A stretch of 64,000 nucleotides of DNA, taken from assembly GCA_024234055.1 (NCBI GenBank), contig JACKOW010000004.1:1-64000 (forward strand). The letters run 5' to 3'. This document shows positions 17,815-26,654 of this stretch, in pieces. This DNA comes from Rhodanobacteraceae bacterium. GTDB taxonomy: Bacteria > Pseudomonadota > Gammaproteobacteria > Xanthomonadales > SZUA-5. Positions within the stretch are counted from its first letter, which is position 1. Each line of letters begins with the position of its first letter. A program made the position numbers and the translations under genes. The notes below the pieces were generated by a model. It was not told where the DNA came from. It searched no databases and was given only the letters and a program-made list of their open reading frames with translations.

Positions 17815-19143
17815 ATGAGCGCTACGCCACTGGACGAGGAAGAAACGCCGCTGCTATGGGCCGATGACGAAATCGGCGCGCCGGAGCAGTTCTGGCGTGT
17901 CCTGATTGTCGACGATGAGCCGGCGGTGCACGAGGTCAGCTCGCTGGTGCTGAACAGCCTGCGTTTCCGGGAACGCCGCCTCAGCTTCCTCAATGCCTAC
18001 GATGGCGCCCAGGCGCGGCGCCTGCTGGCCGACTATCCGGATATCGCCGTCATTCTGCTCGATGTGGTCATGGAGACCGACGATGCCGGGCTGCAGCTGG
18101 TCCGGCATATCCGCGAGGAGCTGGGAAACGATCTGGTCAGGATCATCCTGCGTACCGGCCAGGCTGGATTGGCGCCCGAGCGTCTGGTCATCCTCGATTA
18201 CGACATCAATGACTACAAGGAAAAGACCGACCTCACCGCGCAGAAGCTGTCGACCGCGGTGGTTGCCGCCCTGCGCGGCTATCTGGCATTGACCGAACTG
18301 GCCGATCTCAATCGGGCGCTCGAAGACAAGGTGGCCCAGCGTACCCAGGAACTGGTGCAGGCCAACGCAAGGCTGCAGCAATCGCTGAATGCGCTCGAAC
18401 AGGGCGAGCGCGCCGGTCGCCAGGTTCAGTTCAAGCTGCTGCCCCAGCCTGAGTGGACGCATGCTGGATTCCACTTTTCGCACCTGCTGATGCCCTCGGA
18501 GTTCATGAGTGGCGATTTCGTCGACTATTTCGCCATTGACGATGACCGGGTCGGCTTCTACATCGCCGATGTCTCCGGACACGGCGTGGCCTCGGCCTTC
18601 GTCACCGTTTACCTGAAGCGCTTTATCGCCACGGCGCTCGACAACCAGCGCCACGCGCAAAGCAGCGCCATCGCCGATCCGGCGCTGCTGCTGGGTCAGC
18701 TCAACCACGAGTTGTTGCGAGACCGGATCGGCAAGCACATCGCCATCTTCTACGGCGTGATCGATACCCGACTTTCTACCCTGCACTACGCCAATGCCGG
18801 GGCGACGCCCTTTCCACTGCTCGCTGACGGCAGCGGCTGTCGCTATCTGCAAGCACGCAGTACGCCGGCTGGCATGCTGGCGGGATCTGCCTATTCCAAC
18901 CAGACGCTGACACTCAGCTGTCCGATGCGCCTGCTGCTCTGTTCCGATGGCGTGCTCGAGATCCTCCCCGAGCATTCCACCGAGCAGCGTTGCGAGCGTC
19001 TGCGCGGGGTGCTGAATCCGCAGATTGAAAATCTTGAGCAGATCCGGGCGCAGCTGGGACTCAAGCCCGAAGATCCGCACCCGGACGATGTCGCCCTGCT
19101 GCTGATCCGCTGGGACGCCCGCAGCGGCGAATCTTCCGACTGA
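17815..19143 (+). CDS. Response regulator fused to PP2C-type (SpoIIE/RsbU) phosphatase
   Basis: 442 residues. A receiver domain (about 28-165) has VLIVDDEP, VILLDVVMETDDAG with the phospho-acceptor Asp, and the conserved Lys in DYKEKTD. A coiled coil (RALEDKVAQRTQELVQANARL) links it to a PP2C-like phosphatase (about 205-435) with MSGDFVDYF, GFYIADVSGHGVASAF, YANAGATPF and LLLCSDGVLE. RsbU/SpoIIE relatives dephosphorylate an anti-sigma-factor antagonist. The next gene, overlapping by one base, encodes exactly such a STAS protein. The start is uncertain (GTG 17794 is the alternative). Confidence 0.9.
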   Translation: MSATPLDEEETPLLWADDEIGAPEQFWRVLIVDDEPAVHEVSSLVLNSLRFRERRLSFLNAYDGAQARRLLADYPDIAVILLDVVMETDDAGLQLVRHIREELGNDLVRIILRTGQAGLAPERLVILDYDINDYKEKTDLTAQKLSTAVVAALRGYLALTELADLNRALEDKVAQRTQELVQANARLQQSLNALEQGERAGRQVQFKLLPQPEWTHAGFHFSHLLMPSEFMSGDFVDYFAIDDDRVGFYIADVSGHGVASAFVTVYLKRFIATALDNQRHAQSSAIADPALLLGQLNHELLRDRIGKHIAIFYGVIDTRLSTLHYANAGATPFPLLADGSGCRYLQARSTPAGMLAGSAYSNQTLTLSCPMRLLLCSDGVLEILPEHSTEQRCERLRGVLNPQIENLEQIRAQLGLKPEDPHPDDVALLLIRWDARSGESSD

Positions 19144-19628
19144 TGGACGTCATCATCGCCGAAGCGCACAGCGCTGGAGTCCATTTTCTCAAGCTCGGTG
19201 GCGAGTTGCGCCATGACAACGCCGCGCCGCTGGAGCAGTTGATCGAAGGCTGGTTCTCAGCTGACGCTGTTGCCGTCGCATCGGTTGTCATCGACCTTAA
19301 CGAGCTTCGGTTCATGGACAGTACCGTGATCGGCCTTCTGGCCTGCATCGTCCGCGAACTGGCCGAACGCGCCTTGCCCCCAGCCACGGTGTTCTCGACC
19401 CAGCCTGAAATCAACCAGTTGCTGCACAGCCTGTGCCTGGACGACGCCGTCACCCTGGTCGAAGCCGGCAGTGCACCGGGAAGCGCACTGTCTCTGGCGG
19501 CGGTCGGTGATCAAGCGGGACAGGTCTCGGCCGCCAGCATCCTGCGCGCCCATGAGCAGCTGATCGAGTTGAACGAGGCCAATCGCGCCGCCTTTCAGCC
19601 AGTCGTGGATCTGTTGCGGCAGGGGTGA
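19143..19628 (+). CDS. STAS-domain anti-sigma factor antagonist
   Basis: 161 residues. The STAS core (VVIDLNELRFMDSTVIGLLACIVREL) contains the DS pair whose Ser is phosphorylated in RsbV/SpoIIAA-type proteins. The C-terminal 50 residues are a helical extension (ASILRAHEQLIELNEANRAAF). Coupled (TGATG) to the phosphatase-response regulator before it, so phosphorylation of the receiver could set the state of this protein. No matching anti-sigma kinase (RsbW) gene is visible in the window, so the target lies elsewhere or is not a sigma factor. Confidence 0.87.
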   Translation: MDVIIAEAHSAGVHFLKLGGELRHDNAAPLEQLIEGWFSADAVAVASVVIDLNELRFMDSTVIGLLACIVRELAERALPPATVFSTQPEINQLLHSLCLDDAVTLVEAGSAPGSALSLAAVGDQAGQVSAASILRAHEQLIELNEANRAAFQPVVDLLRQG

Positions 19629-20012
19629 GGCGTAGGTGCGACACCGTATGACGCTATCGGATCATGTCGTCGTGCGGAAACTGAAGGACTTCATCGAGGC
19701 ACCCGGGGCCGGGGCCAAGGGATCTGCCTCGCGTCGCGTTCAGCACCTGCGTCGAGGCTGGGCACTTGCCCCCTGCCCCAAGAACGCGCGTGCGAACCGT
19801 CTCATGATGAGGCGGGACCTGGCGGTAGCCGCTCTCGCCAAACAGACCGTAACACATTGATTTTAGGTTCACATAATCGGGGCGAGGGGCGAGGGGCAGG
19901 AGACCCGCCCCGCCGCACGATCTGACCATGCAGCGAGCTTGGGCCCCTGCCCCCTGCCTCTCGCCCCAGTTTGTTGCGCGAACAAGCGCACCGCCAGGGG
20001 CGACCGGGACTC
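19629..20012. other. Gene-free gap with low-complexity inverted G/C tracts
   Basis: No coding region stands out. It contains G-rich text GGGGCGAGGGGCGAGGGGC (around 19880-19900) and near-complementary C-rich text (19945-19970) that could form an imperfect hairpin between the two convergent genes. A similar CCCCCTGCCCC tract occurs near 49015. Confidence 0.5.
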
Positions 20013-22487
20013 CTACGCCTCCTCCACGGCCTCGAAATCGATCTCGTCCAGCCGCGTCGGCTCTCCGAACAGATGACCCTGCACGTAATCGACTTTGGCG
20101 GCGCGCAGCCAGGTCAATGCCTTCGGTGAATCGACGCGCTCGGCGATGACCTTGAGCTTGAGGGTATGCGCCATCTGCGTCAGTGACAGCGCCATGGCGC
20201 GATCCACCTCGCTACCCTGCTTTTCGGCGACGAACTCGCCACTGACCTTGACCAGATCCACCGGCAGCCACTTGAGGTGTGACAAGGAGTTGTTGCCGGC
20301 ACCGAAGTCGTCCAGTGCAAAGCGGCAACCCAGCTTCTTCAGCTGGGTGATGAAACGTCGCGCCGCGTGCAACTGGAAGATCTCGCCGGTTTCGGAGATC
20401 TCGAAGATGAAACGGTCCGGCCGCACCCGGTGGCTGGCGAAGGTGTTCTCGATGTGCACCAGCGCCTCTGCGTCCTGCAGGGTCTGATTGGAGAGATTGA
20501 TCGAGAATCCGACCCGGGAATCGTCACTCAGACGTGTGGCCATGCGCACCGCGCGCGCCACCACCCAGAGATCGATCTTGGGCATCAGGTTGGCACGCTC
20601 GGCCAGGGGCACGAACACGCTGGGGCTGACCCACTGGCCATCGCGATTGACCATGCGAATCAGGATCTCGTAGATCTGCTCACCGGTGTTGACCCTCGGC
20701 GTGCCGGCCTTGCCGCCAGCAGGCAGGCATTCGATGGGAATGATCGGGTGCCCGAGCAGGATGATCCGGTCCTCGCCCATGGCTTCGCGGATGCGCTGCG
20801 CCCATCCCGCTTCGAGCTCGCGCGCGGCGCGCGAATCGCTCTCCACCACGAAGATCTGGGTCTGGTTCTGGCCACGTCGCTTGGCCTGGGCGCAGGCTTG
20901 CCGGGCATTTTCCAGCACATACTCGGCGGAGGGCGAATCCTTGCTGACGATGGCAACGCCGACCGACACCGTGATTCCCAACGCGCGTCCGGCATGGTCG
21001 GTGTAACGGGCTTCCCGCAGCATTTCGCGCAGGCTGTCCGCCAGCGTGTAGATGTGTTCCAGCTGCACATCTTCCAATCGCAGGGCGAACTGATCGTGTT
21101 CGAGTCGCGCCAGGCCATCGTGATCGCGCAGGCGCGCCTGCAAGCGCTGACCAATGTCGACCAGCAGTTGCTGACCGGCAATTTCACCCGCATTTTCAAG
21201 CACCTGAGTGTAGCGATCGACGTCAATGAAGAGCACCGCGCCGTAACCACCGGACTTGCGTCGCTCCACCGACTGCGCCAGCTCGGTCAGAAACTGGCGC
21301 CGGTTGGCCAAGCCGGTCAGTACATCATGATCGATTTCCCAACGCACCCGCTCCACGCTCTTGCGTTCGGAAATATCGCGAAACACCACCACTGAACCTT
21401 CGGTCTCGCCGGCCACCAGCATCGGCACCAGACTGCATTCCACTGGCAGCATGCGACCATCGGCCGTGGCAAATACCGTCTCCACACGCACCGAGACATC
21501 GGCGCGCTCCACCGCCAACCGCAACTGACCGCCATCCTTGCCGACCAGTTCGGACTCGTCATTGCAACCCAGCAAGCGGCAGGCAGTGGGGTTGGCAAAG
21601 GTCACCACACCAGCCTCGTCCAGGCCGTAGACACCGTCGCCCACCGAACGCAGGATGCCGTCCAGGCGCCGCCGCTCGCTGTCGGTATTGCGGCGATCGT
21701 AGACCGAGCGCGCCAGTGCCTTGATGCGCGCCAGCGTCAGCGACACCACTTCGTTCTTGAACATGCACTCGACGGCGCCGGCATCCAGGCATTTCTGGAT
21801 CAGTTCATCGCCATAGGTGGCGGTGATCATGGCCACCAGCGCGCCCTCGGTGGCCGGATCTGCGCGCAATTTGCGCACCAGCTCGTCGCCGGTGCCATCG
21901 GGCAGGTAATAGTCGACCACAATCAGATCGTAGCGTCCGGCGCGGGCTCGCGCGAAACCCTCGGCAATGCTCTCGGCCAGATCTACCTGCATGCCCTGCT
22001 GGGTCAGCAACTGGTGGTAGGTCCGGCGCACGCTGACCGAGTCATCGACCAGCAGCAGACGCATCGGACTTTGCGGCGTCACCCGTTCGGGAGGCGTGCT
22101 GAACAGCAGATTCGGCGACAGTTCGCTGATCGCACCCGGCACCTGCCAGAACTGCGACCACAGCAGGCGCATGGAACCGCCGCGGCGCTCCAGCCAGGAA
22201 TCGAGCCTGGGCAGGGGCGCATGACTGAGGATCAGCAAGGGCAATACGCTGCCCGGCAACTCACGCACGATCTTCAGCAGCGCCTGACATTCGGCCGGTT
22301 CGCGCTCGGGTATGCCGATGACCAGCAAGGCCGGCAGCCTTGAAGCCACCACGCGCTGGCGCATCTCGTCGACGGCATCCCCGAAGCGCTCGAAATGGCA
22401 GGCGATACCCACGCCCGCCGATTCCAGCGTGCGCTCGAGCAAATTGCATAACGTCGCCGAGCGTTCGACGACCAGGATCTCAGGCAT
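20013..22487 (-). CDS. FimX-like response regulator (REC-REC-PAS-GGDEF-EAL)
   Basis: 824 residues. A first receiver-like domain (1-115) lacks the usual acidic site, and a second (about 145-270) has LLLVDDSVSVRR and LIVVDYYLPDGTG. A PAS domain (290-400) follows, then a GGDEF domain whose motif is LEHDQF and is therefore unlikely to make c-di-GMP. The EAL domain has EILIRM for EALLR but keeps NLSNQTL, FEISET, DDFGAGNNSLSH, VKVSGE and QGHLFGEP. This resembles FimX of Pseudomonas and Xanthomonas, a c-di-GMP receptor for type IV pili. The EAL catalytic residues look mostly kept, so weak hydrolysis is possible. Confidence 0.88.
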   Translation of the reverse strand: MPEILVVERSATLCNLLERTLESAGVGIACHFERFGDAVDEMRQRVVASRLPALLVIGIPEREPAECQALLKIVRELPGSVLPLLILSHAPLPRLDSWLERRGGSMRLLWSQFWQVPGAISELSPNLLFSTPPERVTPQSPMRLLLVDDSVSVRRTYHQLLTQQGMQVDLAESIAEGFARARAGRYDLIVVDYYLPDGTGDELVRKLRADPATEGALVAMITATYGDELIQKCLDAGAVECMFKNEVVSLTLARIKALARSVYDRRNTDSERRRLDGILRSVGDGVYGLDEAGVVTFANPTACRLLGCNDESELVGKDGGQLRLAVERADVSVRVETVFATADGRMLPVECSLVPMLVAGETEGSVVVFRDISERKSVERVRWEIDHDVLTGLANRRQFLTELAQSVERRKSGGYGAVLFIDVDRYTQVLENAGEIAGQQLLVDIGQRLQARLRDHDGLARLEHDQFALRLEDVQLEHIYTLADSLREMLREARYTDHAGRALGITVSVGVAIVSKDSPSAEYVLENARQACAQAKRRGQNQTQIFVVESDSRAARELEAGWAQRIREAMGEDRIILLGHPIIPIECLPAGGKAGTPRVNTGEQIYEILIRMVNRDGQWVSPSVFVPLAERANLMPKIDLWVVARAVRMATRLSDDSRVGFSINLSNQTLQDAEALVHIENTFASHRVRPDRFIFEISETGEIFQLHAARRFITQLKKLGCRFALDDFGAGNNSLSHLKWLPVDLVKVSGEFVAEKQGSEVDRAMALSLTQMAHTLKLKVIAERVDSPKALTWLRAAKVDYVQGHLFGEPTRLDEIDFEAVEEA

Positions 22488-22630
22488 GAGGAGGCAACAA
22501 GAAGCGCATTCAGGAAGGCGCAATGTTGCAACAGTACGAACGGAATGAACAGGCCGACCAACGGCGCTGAAACGACTTTGTCACACCGCTCGGGAATGCT
22601 CCGCGGTCTTCGTCAAGACTGGAATCTTCC

Positions 22631-24505
22631 ATGCGCAGCCTCTGTTTCGCCATTGCCGCCAGCCTGACTTTGCCCGGCATCGCCCTGGCTCAGTCCACCA
22701 CCCTCAACCGGATCGGTGGCTACAACTCAGGCCTGGGGGAGGGATCCATCGAAATCTCCGCCTACGATCCAGCCAGCCGCCGCGTCGCCAGCGTCAACGG
22801 CGCCGATTCCAGCTTCGATCTGATCGATCTGTCCAATCCGAGCGCGCCGGCACTGCTCCAGCGCGTCAGCACGGCAGCGCTGGGCAGCCCCAACAGTGTC
22901 GCCATCAGCAACGGTGTGCTGGCCGTCGCCCTTCAGGACGCCAACCCTCAGAACAACGGCCGCGTGGCGTTCTATTCGACCAGCGGGACCCTGCTCGGCA
23001 GCGTGGCGGTCGGCGCGCTGCCCGACATGGTGACCTTCACGCCGGATGGCCGGTACGTGCTGGCGGCCAACGAGGGCGAGCCGGACACCGACTACAACGT
23101 CGACCCGGAAGGCAGCGTCTCGATCATCGACATCAGCGCCGGCATCGCTGCGGCAACCGTACGCCAGGTGCGCTTCAATGATTTCAACGCAGGCGGTCCG
23201 CGCAACGCGGAACTCCCGGCCGCAGTTCGAATCTTCAGCCCGGGTGCCACCGTGGCGCAGGATCTGGAGCCGGAGTACATCAGCGTCACCCCGGACAGTC
23301 GCACGGCCTTTGTCGGATTGCAGGAAAACAACGCCCTGGCGGTCATCGACATTCCGACCGGCACCGTCAGCCGCATTCTGGCCCTGGGATTCAAGAATCA
23401 CAGCCTGCCCGGTCACGGCCTTGATCCGACCGATCGTGACTTGCCGGGGAACCAGCCGGCCATCTCGATCCGCAACATGCCGGTGTACGGCATGTACCAA
23501 CCAGACGGTATCGCCGTGACCACCGACAGCAATGGCCAACCGGTGGTACTCACGGCCAATGAGGGCGATTCCCGCGACTACGATGCGTTTTCCGAAGAAG
23601 TTCGAGCGGGATCGGGCAGTTATGTGCTGGATCCGAGCATTTTCCCGGATGCCGCAACGCTCAAGCAGAACGCCAATCTCGGCCGATTGACCGTCACCAG
23701 AACACTGGGCGACCTCGACAATGACGGCGATTTCGACGCTATCTATGCCTTCGGCGGCCGCTCGATGTCGGCTTTCGACGGCATCAGCGGCGCTCTGCTG
23801 TTCGACAGCGGTGACAGCTTCGAGCAGACCATTGCCGCACAGGTGCCAACGCTGTTCAATTCCGAAGGGACAACGGCCAGCTTCGATGGCCGCAGCGACA
23901 ACAAGGGTCCGGAGCCCGAGGGCATCGTCATCGGTGATGTCGGTGGTCGCAAATACGCCTTCGTCGGCCTGGAACGCATTGGTGGCGCCTTTGTCTACGA
24001 TGTCACCAACCCGCGAGCGCCCGTGCAACTGGGCTACAGCAGCGCCCAGGGCGACGATGTCTCACCCGAAGGCGTGGCCTATATCAGCCCGGCACAAAGC
24101 CCCAACCAGCGTGCCCTGCTGCTGATGTCGCACGAGGTCAGCGGTACGCTGGGGGTCTATCAGGTCGATACCTGCACTGTCTCCAGCATCAACCTGTTCG
24201 CCCCCGACCAGATCCAGATCAGCGGCTACTGCCCGACCGGCCTCGATCTCTATTGCGTCCGCCAAGGTACGCCGCTGCAGGTCGCCACCGGCATCAGCGT
24301 CAACACCCAGGCGACGGTGACCGTGCCGCTGCAGTTTGGCGACCACTGCTATGCCTCGCAGCCGGGACAGAATGTGGCGATCAATGGTATCGAGGCGACA
24401 CTCGATCGAGTGCCGATTCCGGCCACCCATCCGCTGGGCAGCCTGCTGCTGGCGCTGGCTTCGATGCTGCTGGGCGCGCTGACGCTGCGGCGGCAGCTGC
24501 GCTGA
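22631..24505 (+). CDS. Choice-of-anchor I family secreted protein
   Basis: 624 residues with a signal peptide (AASLTLPGIALAQ). The body is a beta-propeller-like array of choice-of-anchor I type: PASRRVASVNGADSSFDLIDLS, MVTFTPDGRYVLAANEGEPD, PEYISVTPDSRTAFVGLQEN, VVLTANEGDSRDY, and GRKYAFVGLERIGG. The C-terminus (IPATHPLGSLLLALASMLLGALTLRRQLR, last 30 residues) has a short motif, a hydrophobic helix and basic end, like an IPTL/VPxP-CTERM sorting tail. Such tails are cut by exosortase/rhombosortase-type enzymes for surface display. Substrate and role unknown. Probably exported and surface-attached. Confidence 0.85.
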   Translation: MRSLCFAIAASLTLPGIALAQSTTLNRIGGYNSGLGEGSIEISAYDPASRRVASVNGADSSFDLIDLSNPSAPALLQRVSTAALGSPNSVAISNGVLAVALQDANPQNNGRVAFYSTSGTLLGSVAVGALPDMVTFTPDGRYVLAANEGEPDTDYNVDPEGSVSIIDISAGIAAATVRQVRFNDFNAGGPRNAELPAAVRIFSPGATVAQDLEPEYISVTPDSRTAFVGLQENNALAVIDIPTGTVSRILALGFKNHSLPGHGLDPTDRDLPGNQPAISIRNMPVYGMYQPDGIAVTTDSNGQPVVLTANEGDSRDYDAFSEEVRAGSGSYVLDPSIFPDAATLKQNANLGRLTVTRTLGDLDNDGDFDAIYAFGGRSMSAFDGISGALLFDSGDSFEQTIAAQVPTLFNSEGTTASFDGRSDNKGPEPEGIVIGDVGGRKYAFVGLERIGGAFVYDVTNPRAPVQLGYSSAQGDDVSPEGVAYISPAQSPNQRALLLMSHEVSGTLGVYQVDTCTVSSINLFAPDQIQISGYCPTGLDLYCVRQGTPLQVATGISVNTQATVTVPLQFGDHCYASQPGQNVAINGIEATLDRVPIPATHPLGSLLLALASMLLGALTLRRQLR

Positions 24506-24814
24506 TCAGCAGAGCAGGCGCCATCGCCAGGCTCGTGGCTCGACACTGCGCACGGGCCATGTACCTGGTAGCGGGCGCAAAGCGGCTTTGAGGAGGGCCG
24601 CGCGCCTGCGCGGCCGCTCTTGATCTTCTGGCACCCGCAAAGCGGCGCCGCAGCGCGGCGCGCTCCACAGCTGCCACCCCCACACACCAAGCACTCTTGC
24701 AGGTCCCGAAAGCCTCCTTTGACGCTCGCACTGGAGTCCAGACTCCAATCGCACGCTTTGCTGCTTTGCTCGGGCGCGATAGGCTCAGGGATTGCCGCTT
24801 GAACGGATCACGCC
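24506..24814. repeat. Gene-free gap with a 64-bp dispersed repeat
   Basis: The block 24589-24652, read on the minus strand, is 61/64 identical to 33426-33488, which lies inside the start region of the M23 peptidase gene. It contains the palindrome GGCCGCGCGCCTGCGCGGCC. The text just before it (GCTCGACACTGCGCACGGGCC form, around 24538-24560) matches composite repeats near 8350 and 56430. No gene seen. Confidence 0.7.
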
Positions 24815-25936
24815 ATGCCGAGTTTCATGCCCCCTGAGCGTTTGCTGTTGGGCCCGGGCCCGTCGAATGTGTCATCCCGCATCCTGCAGGCGCTGGCGCG
24901 CCCGACCATCGGCCATCTGGACCCGCAGTTCGTGGGCATGATGGACGAGCTCAAAGCCTTGCTGCGCTACGCCTTCATGACCGACAACCCACTGACGGTG
25001 CCAGTATCGGCGCCGGGTTCGGCCGGCATGGAGACCTGCTTCGTCAACCTGATCGAGCCGGGTGACACCGTGATCGTCTGCCAGAACGGCGTGTTCGGCG
25101 GACGCATGAAGGAAAACGTGCTGCGCATCGGTGCCACGCCGGTGATGGTGCAGGACGATTTCGGCAAGGCCATCGACCTCGACAAGGTCGCCGACGCACT
25201 CAAGGCCAATCCCGGGGCGAAGGCCCTGGCCTTCGTGCACGCGGAAACCTCCACCGGCGTCGAATCCGATGCCGAGGCCCTGTGCAAACTGGCGCATGAG
25301 CACAACGCGCTGGCCATCGTCGATGCCGTGACCAGCCTCGGCGGCATACCCCTGCGAGTGGATGCCTGGGGCGTGGATGCCATCTACTCCGGATCGCAGA
25401 AATGCCTGTCGGCACCACCGGGATTGTCGCCGGTGAGCTTTGGCGAACGCGCGGTCGCCGCGCTGAAGGCCCGCAAGACCCCGGTGCAGAGCTGGTTTCT
25501 GGATCTCAGCCTGGTCATGGCCTACTGGCAGGGCGAAGGCGCGCGCAGCTATCACCACACAGCCCCGATCAACATGCTCTACGGCCTGCACGAATCGCTG
25601 GTGATACTGCAGGAAGAAGGCCTGGAAGCGGCCTGGGCCCGGCATCGGACCAATCACGAACGCCTGCGCGATGGTCTGCAGCGCATGGGACTGGAACTGC
25701 TGGTCGACGAACGCCATCGCCTGCCGCAGCTCAACACCGTCTGCATCCCGGACGGGGTCGAGGATCTGGCGGTGCGGCGGCAATTGCTGAACCAGTACAA
25801 CATCGAGATCGGCGCGGGTTTGGGATCGTTGGCCGGCAAGATCTGGCGCATCGGCCTGATGGGCGCCAGCAGCCATCCCGACAGCGTCGACCGCGTGCTG
25901 GCGGCCTTGTCCGAAGTGTTGAACCGACCGCTGTAG
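24815..25936 (+). CDS. Class V aminotransferase, serine-pyruvate / alanine-glyoxylate type
   Basis: 373 residues. Class V PLP enzymes of this group transfer amino groups between serine or alanine and glyoxylate or pyruvate. Motifs: LLLGPGPSNVSSRIL, GHLDPQF, PGSAGMETCFVNL, FVHAETSTGV, DAVTSLGGIPLRVD and the PLP lysine in SGSQKCLSAPPGL, with YHHTAPINMLYGL later. Full length. It stands alone. Its stop TAG (25934-25936) is part of the first unit of the REP array that follows, meaning the repeat inserted at, or supplies, the gene end. Physiological substrate not determined. Confidence 0.92.
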   Translation: MPSFMPPERLLLGPGPSNVSSRILQALARPTIGHLDPQFVGMMDELKALLRYAFMTDNPLTVPVSAPGSAGMETCFVNLIEPGDTVIVCQNGVFGGRMKENVLRIGATPVMVQDDFGKAIDLDKVADALKANPGAKALAFVHAETSTGVESDAEALCKLAHEHNALAIVDAVTSLGGIPLRVDAWGVDAIYSGSQKCLSAPPGLSPVSFGERAVAALKARKTPVQSWFLDLSLVMAYWQGEGARSYHHTAPINMLYGLHESLVILQEEGLEAAWARHRTNHERLRDGLQRMGLELLVDERHRLPQLNTVCIPDGVEDLAVRRQLLNQYNIEIGAGLGSLAGKIWRIGLMGASSHPDSVDRVLAALSEVLNRPL

Positions 25937-26245
25937 GAGCGACCTCGCGTCGCGACCGGCAAATCGGATCGCGATCTCGATCGCGGATGAATCCGCTCCC
26001 ACGGTAGGAGCGACCTCGCGTCGCGACCGCGGCGTCCGTCGCGATGCCAATCGTGGATGAATCCGCTCCCACGGTAGGAGCGACCTCGCGTCGCGACCGC
26101 GTCGTCCGTCGCGATGCCAATCGTGGATGAATCCGCTCCCACGGTAGGAGCGACCTTGCGTCGCGACCGCGGCGTCCGTCGCGATGCCAATCGCGGATGA
26201 ATCCGCTCCCACGGTAGGAGCGACCTTGCGTCGCGACCGCGTGGC
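25933..26245. repeat. Five-unit REP tandem array, 70-bp period
   Basis: Units beginning GTAGGAGCGACC start at 25933, 26004, 26074, 26144 and 26214 (spacing 71, 70, 70, 70). Each contains a palindromic core (GTCGCGACCGCGGCG type) and GGATGAATCCGCTCCCAC. The units are nearly identical, which indicates recent expansion. No spacers, so not CRISPR. Confidence 0.9.
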
Positions 26246-26441
26246 CAAGATCGTGCCATGAGGCAAATTGAGGTCAAAAAGCAGATCGCAGAGAGCGCAG
26301 AGAATCAGCAGAGAGAACGCAGAGAAGCGCAGAGCGTCGAAGTCGGCCAGTCATCAGACAGGCTCTACTCCGTGTGCTCTCTGCTCGTTCTCCGTGTTCT
26401 CTGCGTCCGGCTCTTTCACTCAAGCCGCCTCAGTGCTGGAT
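26144..26441. repeat. Long duplicated module, copy A
   Basis: About 298 bp collinear without gaps with 30056-30353, differing at roughly a dozen positions. It consists of the last two REP units, a linker (GCGTGGCCAAGATCGTGCCA), and a segment rich in CGCAGAGA repeats and their complement (around 26285-26330 and 26368-26408) that can pair as an imperfect stem. The copies lie in the same orientation 3.9 kb apart. Confidence 0.88.
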
Positions 26442-26450
26442 TTTCACGTC

Positions 26451-26640
26451 GCCGGTCGCGCCACCAGGGCGCTCCTACGAAAGCCGGTCGCGCCACGAGG
26501 GCGCTCCTACGAGAGCCGGTCGCGCCACGAGGGCGCTCCTGCGAGAGCCGGTCGCGCCACCAGGGCGCTTCCTACGGCCGGTCGCGCCACAGGGGCGCTC
26601 CTGCGAGAGCCGGCGCGCCACGAGGGCGCTCGTTTTGGCC
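26451..26640. repeat. Six-unit tandem array, 32-bp period
   Basis: Units beginning GCCGGTCGCGCC start at 26451, 26483, 26515, 26547, 26577 and 26609. Each carries CGCGCCACGAGGGCGC, an imperfect palindrome, and CTCCTACGAGA. It ends 15 bases from the last codon of the TonB receptor gene, so it would lie in the receptor's 3' transcript end. Confidence 0.88.
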
Positions 26641-26654
26641 CGGATTGAAACTGG

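Noticed and set aside
20367..21395. 342-codon open frame on the plus strand
   Set aside because: It is antisense to the FimX-like gene, whose domains are clear; long antisense frames are common in GC-rich DNA.
22727..24028. 433-codon open frame antisense to the choice-of-anchor gene
   Set aside because: No signal, motif or ribosome site; the plus-strand gene has a signal peptide and sorting tail.
25933..26245. CRISPR-like periodic repeats
   Set aside because: The whole 70-bp unit is repeated with almost no unique spacers; no cas genes. It is a REP tandem array.
26451..26640. Short 32-bp repeats that resemble a CRISPR array
   Set aside because: The units directly abut and are identical in the supposed spacer part; no cas genes or leader.
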